Translations under genes and position numbers: made by a program | Notes under the pieces: generated by a model | The model's input: only the letters and a program-made list of their open reading frames with translations | Databases searched by the model: none | What the model was told of the DNA's origin: nothing | Shown: positions 1 through 6,700 of the stretch, in pieces | Layout of the letters: every line of letters begins with the position of its first letter | How positions within the stretch are numbered: the first letter of the stretch is position 1 | DNA from: Candidatus Undinarchaeales archaeon | GTDB lineage: Archaea > SpSt-1190 > JASMDC01 | DNA: 6,847 nucleotides | Reading direction: 5' to 3' | NCBI GenBank assembly: GCA_030753015.1 | Contig: JASMDC010000074.1 | Location: forward strand, 1-6,847

Positions 1-8
1 TCCCCGGC

Positions 9-668
9 ATGGACGAGGTCCCCGCAGAAGCGGCCGCACCAGCCCACGAGGCGATGGCGGTCAGCACCGGTGTCGTCATCGGTGAAGGCGGTGCGCTCAT
101 CACGGCCGGACCGCTCGCCGTTAGCGATGTCTTAGCCCAGGGAGCCCCGGCTGGCGTCGCCATGGCCGCAGAGGCCGAACAGCGGGCCGTAGGCTTCACA
201 CTGGCACCCGAGGAACAGGACCTCCCGCCGGGTTTCGTCAATATCCTCGAGCTCAAGGCCGAGGCGATCGAGGAGGCACTGCACAACCACAGAGCGGACG
301 AGCTCGATCTCCAGGAGAACGTGGCGTGGTGCCTGGCCTTCTTCGAGACCTACCAGCATGTCGAGCGGCGTTGGGTGCTCAACCTGTTGCGGTTATCAGG
401 GCTCGATGAGCGCGTGATCGAGACCGCGGAGCGGGAGTGGATAACGGGCGAGGCCGATGACACCATTAGAGAGCAGGAAGATGCCAGGGCGGCCTTCGAG
501 GGGAACGTAGAGCAGATTGCGGCCTTCCTTGAGGCACATCCCTCGGCGGAAAGGGCCCTGCTGCTCGAAATGCTCAGGAACGCCGGTTACTCGGACGCCG
601 AGATCAACGAGGGCACCAGAAGGCTCATCGTACGCCAGGGCGCCGACAGCGGCGGCGTGATCCTCTAA
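9..668 (+). CDS. Hypothetical protein with duplicated helical motif (possibly 5'-partial)
   Basis: I do not recognise this 219-residue protein. Residues 1-70 are rich in Ala, Gly and Val with no clear hydrophobic anchor, and look like a flexible or low-complexity leader. Residues 75-210 are acidic, Leu/Glu-rich and predicted by eye to be mostly helical. Residues 103-142 and 165-204 align without gaps (offset 62), sharing N-V, A-F-x-E, E-R, L-x-x-L-R and G-x(5)-I positions, so this half is an internal duplication of a helical hairpin-like unit. There is one Cys (108) and no signal peptide. The stop is TAA. Codon use (G/C at third positions) supports coding. No ribosome binding site can be judged because only eight bases precede the ATG, and the frame is open to the window edge, so the true start may lie upstream. 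It is co-directional with the giant repeat gene, but the 108-base gap makes co-transcription uncertain. Function unknown. Confidence 0.75.
   Translation: MDEVPAEAAAPAHEAMAVSTGVVIGEGGALITAGPLAVSDVLAQGAPAGVAMAAEAEQRAVGFTLAPEEQDLPPGFVNILELKAEAIEEALHNHRADELDLQENVAWCLAFFETYQHVERRWVLNLLRLSGLDERVIETAEREWITGEADDTIREQEDARAAFEGNVEQIAAFLEAHPSAERALLLEMLRNAGYSDAEINEGTRRLIVRQGADSGGVIL
315..620 (+). other. Internal duplication within the first gene (two ~40-residue helical motifs)
   Basis: Bases 315-434 (residues 103-142) and 501-620 (residues 165-204) encode two copies of one motif separated by 22 residues. Shared positions include Asn-Val at the start, Ala-Phe-x-Glu, Glu-Arg, Leu-x-x-Leu-Arg, Gly and a late Ile. 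About one third of positions are identical. The copies are too diverged at DNA level to be a recent duplication. The second copy has the helix-turn look of small three-helix domains (R-N-A-G-Y-S-D-A-E-I), but I cannot name the family. Confidence 0.55.
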
Positions 669-720
669 CACTCTTTCTTCACGGAAAATGATGGCAGCAA
701 CCCCTGCCAATATCGGCACC

Positions 721-749
721 TAAATAAACCATCAGAACCTGTGTAATAT
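721..749 (+). promoter_or_regulatory. Candidate promoter of the giant gene (weak)
   Basis: This is the most A/T-rich patch of the gap between the two genes. TAAATAAA at 721-728 could serve as an archaeal-type TATA box about 27 bases before a start near 750. Alternatively TAATAT at 744-749 matches a bacterial -10 hexamer at four of six positions, but no good -35 sequence stands at the right distance (721-726 is poor). The taxon is not known, so neither reading can be chosen. The main support is position and base composition. Confidence 0.3.
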
Positions 750-754
750 CTAGC

Positions 755-767
755 AGGTAGAGGAAGG
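755..767 (+). promoter_or_regulatory. Ribosome binding site for the ATG at 777
   Basis: The purine-rich stretch AGGTAGAGGAAGG lies 9 bases before ATG 777 and contains GAGG and AGG cores complementary to the 16S rRNA tail. It decides for 777 as a usable start. It is partly buried in the inverted repeat 762-787. A second, weaker candidate (GAAGGA, 795-800) stands 9 bases before the in-frame ATG at 810, so both starts remain possible. Confidence 0.5.
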
Positions 768-787
768 TTCGTCCCGATGAACCTTCC
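762..787 (+). promoter_or_regulatory. Perfect 9-bp inverted repeat over the start codon of the giant gene
   Basis: GGAAGGTTC (762-770) is the exact reverse complement of GAACCTTCC (779-787), with an 8-base loop (771-778). In RNA, the left arm takes in the end of the Shine-Dalgarno stretch, and the loop plus the first base of the right arm hold the ATG at 777-779. Such a hairpin could hide the ribosome site. In DNA the same palindrome could be an operator for a dimeric regulator. If the real start is ATG 810, the hairpin would lie in the leader. No T-run follows, so it is not a typical terminator. Confidence 0.6.
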
Positions 788-3700
788 CGTACCCGAAGGA
801 CGCGATACCATGTCGGGCGACAGGAGCTCAGTTGGACTGATGGCTGTCCTAGCCACCGCGCTCCTTCTCGTCCTTGCTGTGGCGACCAACGGGGACATCA
901 AGGTAACAGTGACCGATGAACTGGGGAGCGCCCTACAGGGAGCGACGGTCGAGGTCAAGTGCAACGTCATTGGGGCCACCTACAACGAGCTCTCCGGAAG
1001 CCCGAAGACAGGCGCGTCGGGTTTCGTCGATGGCACTGCCGTCGCCGCGTCGAAGTGCACGAGCGGCGACGATGCCGAAGGAGGCCGTATCCATGTCAGG
1101 ATCACGAAGGACGGTCATAAAAGGAAGACGATCGAGGACGGGGACACGCGATGGTACCCCGACGTGAACCCCAACTCCGTCACGGTCAGTGGGCTCGAGT
1201 ATGCCTACACCATCACGGCTGTCTCGAGCGAGGGGCCTGGGAACGTCCTCACCACCACCCTCTCCGGCCTCTCGGTCGGCGATTCAACGGGCGTGGACGC
1301 GTGCACTCTGAACAGCGGGACCTGGTACTGTCCTGTGACGCTCGCCAACAGTGACGGGACTCTGGTCGCTAGTCCGGCGAAGGACGGGTACGTGCAGGAG
1401 AACTACAACCTGAACACGCAGACGAACCGCGCCGACCACGATTCGGCACAGGCCACATCCACTGTGACCGGTGTCAAGTTCGCCTACAAGATCACGAGCG
1501 TCACTACCGAGACGCTCGCCACGGACCTCACTACGTCCGTCTCGCCGCTCACCGTTGGTGACGCGTCCGGGCAGGATGCCTGCACACTGAGCGGATCGAC
1601 CTGGTATTGCCCGGTGCAGGTCGTGAACAGCAACGTCGCGTCCATCGTGGCGACACCGACACTAGACGGGTACGTCCAGAAGAGCTACAACATCGCAACG
1701 CAGACGACACGGACCACGAACATAGCAAGCCAGGTAACATCAGTCCTTCAGAACGTGCAGTACGCCTTCAAGATAGACACCATCAGCACCGAGACCCTAG
1801 CGACCAATATCGCTGGATCGGTGATCGCCCTCACCGTAGGCGACGACACTGGACAGGACTCCTGCACAAAGAGCGGATCAACGTGGTACTGTCGCGTCCT
1901 CACCGCGAACAGCAACAGCGACGTCAACATGCGGGCGACACCGACGCTCGACGGGTACGTACAGAAGAGCTACTCGCTAGAGACCGGGAACACACGCTCC
2001 TCCAACACGATCGCACAGAGGACTCCGGCCGTATCGAGCATCCTCTATGCTTACAAGATCACCAGCATATCCACCGAGACACTATCCACAAACATCGCGG
2101 GCTCGGTCTCCACGCTCACCGTGGGTGACGCGACAGGTCAGGACTCATGTACAAAGAGCGTGTCTACCTGGTTCTGCCCGGTGCAGGTCGTCAACAGCAA
2201 CGCTGGGTCCATCATCGCAACACCGACGCTCGACGGGTACGTGCAGAAGAGCTACAACATCGGCACACAGACGACACGCACCGCGAACACGGCAAATCAG
2301 GTATCGTCGACCATCGTGAGCATCCAGTACGCCTTCAAGATAGACACAATCACAACAGAGACAATTGGTACCAACATCGCCGATTCGGCGACTGCGCTCA
2401 CCGTAGGTGATGACACTGGACAGGACTCCTGCACAAAGAGCGGGTCCACATGGTTCTGCCCCGTACAGACGGCGAACAGCAACAGCGACGCAAACATGAG
2501 AGCATCCCCCACCCTGGACGGATACGTGCAGAAGAGCTACTCGCTAGCGACCGAGAACACACGCTCGACCCATACCGTCGTACAGAGGGCGCCGGCAGTG
2601 TCGAACGTACAGTACGCCTACAAGATCACGGGCGTCACTACCGAGACGCTCGCCACGGACATCACCACCTCCGTCTCGCCGCTCACCGTCGGCGACGCGA
2701 CAGGACAGGACGCCTGCACACTGAACGGAGCGACCTGGTTCTGTCCGGTGCAGGTCGCGAACAGCAACGCGGGGTCAATCGTGGCGACACCCACACTGGA
2801 CGGGTACGTCCAGAAGAGCTACAACATCGCAACGCAGACGACACGGACCGCGAACACGGCAAATCAGGTCTCATCGACCCTATTGAACGTACAGTACGCC
2901 TTCAAGATAGACACTATCAGCACTGAGACCCTAGCCACCAACATCGCTGGTTCTGTCACTGCCCTCACCGTGGGGGACGCTTCCGGACAGGATTCATGCA
3001 CAAAGAGCGGGTCGACGTGGTACTGTCGCGTCCTCACGGACAACAGCAACAGCGATGCCAACATGCGGGCAACGCCCACTCTCGATGGATACGTGCAGAA
3101 GAGCTATTCGCTACCGGGCGGGAACTCCCGCGGCTCCAATACGATCGCACAGAGGACGCCGGCCGTTTCGAGCGTAGAGTACGCGTTCAAGATAGACACC
3201 ATCACCACTGAGACCTTAGCCACTAACATCGCCGGTTCGTTGACAGCGTTCACAGTGGGGGACGACACGGGGCAGGACTCGTGCACAAAGAGCGGATCAA
3301 CGTGGTTCTGCCCCATACAGACGGCGAACAGCGACTCCGACGCCAACATGCGCGCCACGCCCACCCTCGACGGATACGTACAGAAGAGCTACACACTGCC
3401 GGGCGGGAACACACGCTCATCCGACACGGTCGTACAGAGGACACCTGCTGTATCGAACGTATTGTACGCATACAAGATCACCGGCATCTCCACCGAGACG
3501 CTCGTCGCGGACATCACCACCACCATCTCATCGCTCATCGTTGGCGACGCCACCGGTCAGGACACTTGCACGCGGAGCGGTTCGACCTGGTTCTGCCCTG
3601 TACAGACGGCGAACAGCAACGCCGGATCCATCGTCGCGACGCCGACGCTGGACGGGTATGTACAGAAGAGCTACGACATCGGTACCCAGACGACACGGAC

Positions 3701-6700
3701 CGCGAACACAACCAATCAGGTATCATCGACCCTGTTGAACGTGCAGTACGCGTTCAAGATAGACACCGTCACCACCGAGACCTTGGTCACCAACATCGCC
3801 GGTTCAGCGACAACGCTCACCGTGGGGGACGACACAGCACAGGACTCGTGCACAAAGAGCGGATCTACCTGGTTCTGCCCTGTACAGACGGCGAACAGCA
3901 ACAGCGACGCCAACATGCGGGCAACGCCCACCTTGGATGGATACGTGCAGAAGAGCTACTCGATAGCCACCGGCAATACCCGCGGGTCCAACACAGTGGC
4001 GCAGAAGACCCCGACCGTACCGGACGTCCTATACGCCTACAAGATCACCGGTATCTCAACCGAGACGCTCGCCACGGACATCACCACCGCCGTCTCACCG
4101 CTCACCGTGGGCGATGCGACCGCGCAGGACACGTGCACCAGGAGCGGGTCGAACTGGTACTGCCGCGTCCTCACCGCGAACAGCAACGTCGCACCCATCA
4201 TCGCCACACCCACCCTCGACGGTTACGTACAGAAGAGCTACAACATCGGCACACAGACGACACGCACCGCGGACACCGCCGAACAGGTCACATCTGTCCT
4301 CCAGAACGTACAGTACGCGTTCAAGATAGACACCATTTCGACAGAGACCATCGGTATGAACATCGCCGGCACCCTCACCACGCTCACCGTTGGGGATGAC
4401 ACGGGGCAGGACTCGTGCACAAAGAGCGGATCAACATGGTACTGTCGCGTCCTCACAACGAACAGCGACTCGGACGCCAACATGCGGGCGACGCCCACCC
4501 TCGATGGCTACGTCCAGAAGAGCTACTCGTTGTCAACAGGCAACACTCGCTCATCCAACACGATCGTGCAGAGAACGCCTGCTGTGTCGAGCGTCCTCTA
4601 CGCCTACAAGGTGACCTCCATCACCACCGAGGGTCCTGCCAACGCAATAACGTCTGCCACGACCGCTCTCACCGTTGGCGACGACACTGGACAGGACTCC
4701 TGCACCCGGAGCGGCACGACGTGGTACTGCCCCATCACCATAGCCAACACCAACGGCGCACTTGTGGCCACGCCCACGCTCGAAGGGTACGTCCAGAAAT
4801 CATACGGCCTCACCACTGCCAGCACCCGTGGCTCAAATGATGCCTTGCAGGTGAGCGACACCGTCGCGGGCGTACAGTTCGCTTACAAGATCACCGGAGT
4901 GTCCAGCGAGGGGCCGACCAATGACCTCACAGAATCGCTCGAGGCCCTGGCGGTCGGGGACGTGTCCGGTACGAACGCGTGCACCCTCAACGGCGGTGCC
5001 TGGTACTGCGTCGTGGTCCTGGCCAACAGCGACCAGACGCTCATCGCCAGACCCACCAAGGACGGCTACGTCCTCGCCAGCTATAATATAGGTACGCCGA
5101 CCACCCGCGGCGCCAACACCGCCGCGCAGGTGACCTCCACGGTGGCGGGGATCAAGTTCGCCTACAAGATCACCGACGTCACCGCAGAGGGCCCCACCAC
5201 CGACCTCACCAGCACCCTCGCATCCCTTTCCCTCGGCGACACCACCGGGCAGTCCACATGCCAGCTCAACGGTGGTGCATGGTACTGTCCCGCCATCCTC
5301 GCCAACAGCGACCAGACTCTTGTTGCATCGCCCGCCCTGGACGGGTACGTGCAGAAGTCCTACGACCTCACCACAGGCAACACTCGCGCCGGTCACTCCA
5401 CCGCCCAGGTCGTCGACACAGTCGCTGGTGTCCAGTACGCCTTCAAGATAGACACCGTCACCACTGAGACGATCGGCACCAACATCGCGGGCTCGCTCAC
5501 CGGGCTCGCCGTGGGGGACGACAGCGCTCAGGACTCGTGCACTAAGAGCGGATCGACCTGGTACTGCCGTGTCCTCACAACGAACAGCAACTCGGACTCT
5601 AACATGCGAACCATCCCCACGCTGGACGGGTACGTGCAGAAGAGCCACCCGTTACCTACGGGGAACGCGCGCTCGACGAACACGATCGCACAGAGGACGC
5701 CTACGGTCGACGACGTCCTCTACACCTACAAGATCACCGGTATCTCCACCGAGACGATCGCCGCGGACATCACGACCTCGGTCTCGCCGCTCACCGTGGG
5801 CGACGCGTCCGGCCAGAACACATGCACGAGGAGCGGTTCGACCTGGTACTGCCCCGTACAGACCACGAACAGCAACGCCGGGTCCATCATCGCCACACCG
5901 ACGCTCGACGGCTACGTCCAGAAGAGCTACAACATCGGCACACAGACGACACGCACCGCGAACACTGCCAACCAGATCACGTCGGCCCTCCAGAACGTCC
6001 AGTACGCCTACAAGATCACCAGCGTCACTGCCGAGGGACCCGGCACCGGTCTCACGAGCTCGCTCACCTCTCTCGTCATCGGCGACGGATCGGGACAGGA
6101 CGCGTGTATGCTCAGTAGCGGTGATTGGTACTGCTCCGTCCGGACCGCCTACTCCGACCAGACACCCCTGTTCGCCCGCCCGACCAAGGACGGGTACGTC
6201 CTCGCTAACTATAATATCGGTGCCCAGACCACCCGCTCGGTGAACACGGCGGCACAGGTGGCCACCACGGTGAGCGATGTCAGGTTCACTTTCACGGTCA
6301 CCAGCGTCACGACCGAGGGGCCTGGCACAGCACTTACCTCATCGATCACCACGATGACCGTGGGCGATGAAACGGGAAAGGACGCCTGCCTGCTGAACGG
6401 TGGCGCATGGTACTGCCCGGTGCTGCTCGCCAACAGCGACGGGACGCTCAAGGTCAGGCCCGTAAAGGACGGGTACGTGGAGGAGGACCACACGTACACA
6501 GGGGCAGGGACAAGGACGGCGTACGACGCTGCCCAGTCCACCGGTACCGTCGCCGGCTTCCGCTTCTCCTACACCGTCCAAGTCGAGGATCAGCGCACTA
6601 CTGCGGGCCCCGTGACGGTCGCTGCCGTTACCGCCGGGGCCAGCGACGTGGGCTGCACGTTCAACGTGGACCGGTACTACTGTCCGATCGTGCTGGCCGA

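Noticed and set aside
692-709. Hairpin TGGCAG-loop-CTGCCA after the first gene as a terminator
   Set aside because: The stem is only 6 bp and no T-run follows. The pyrimidine-rich stretch at 671-680 comes before it. Too weak to call.
3281-4399. A closed 372-codon + strand frame encoding a His/Arg-rich repetitive product
   Set aside because: It is a shifted frame of the giant gene (position mod 3 differs from 777). The same His/Arg phrases recur once per unit, in step with the real repeat, and similar shifted frames appear at 1607-2128 and 2450-2926. The long open stretch is a by-product of GC-rich repeats.
2297-4498. Recurring minus-strand frames starting M-G-V-A-R-M-L-A-S in successive units
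   Set aside because: They recur at each B unit (2297-2512, 2864-3079, 3104-3364, 3716-3931, 4238-4498) as the antisense image of the repeat. They have no independent upstream signals.
1479-4598. Target of a diversity-generating retroelement (Asn-rich loops)
   Set aside because: The AAC-rich loops suggested it, but no reverse transcriptase or template repeat is present, and variation between units is mostly wobble changes plus shared cassettes, not scattered adenine-specific changes.
1479-4598. Assembly artefact creating false repeats
   Set aside because: Units differ from each other at many wobble positions and are not identical copies. The copy number could still be misassembled, but the units themselves are distinct sequences.
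4833-5648. A 271-codon minus-strand frame
   Set aside because: It is antisense to units 13-16, tracks the same periodicity, and is Gly/Val-rich as expected for antisense of a GC-rich frame. No start signal or family resemblance.
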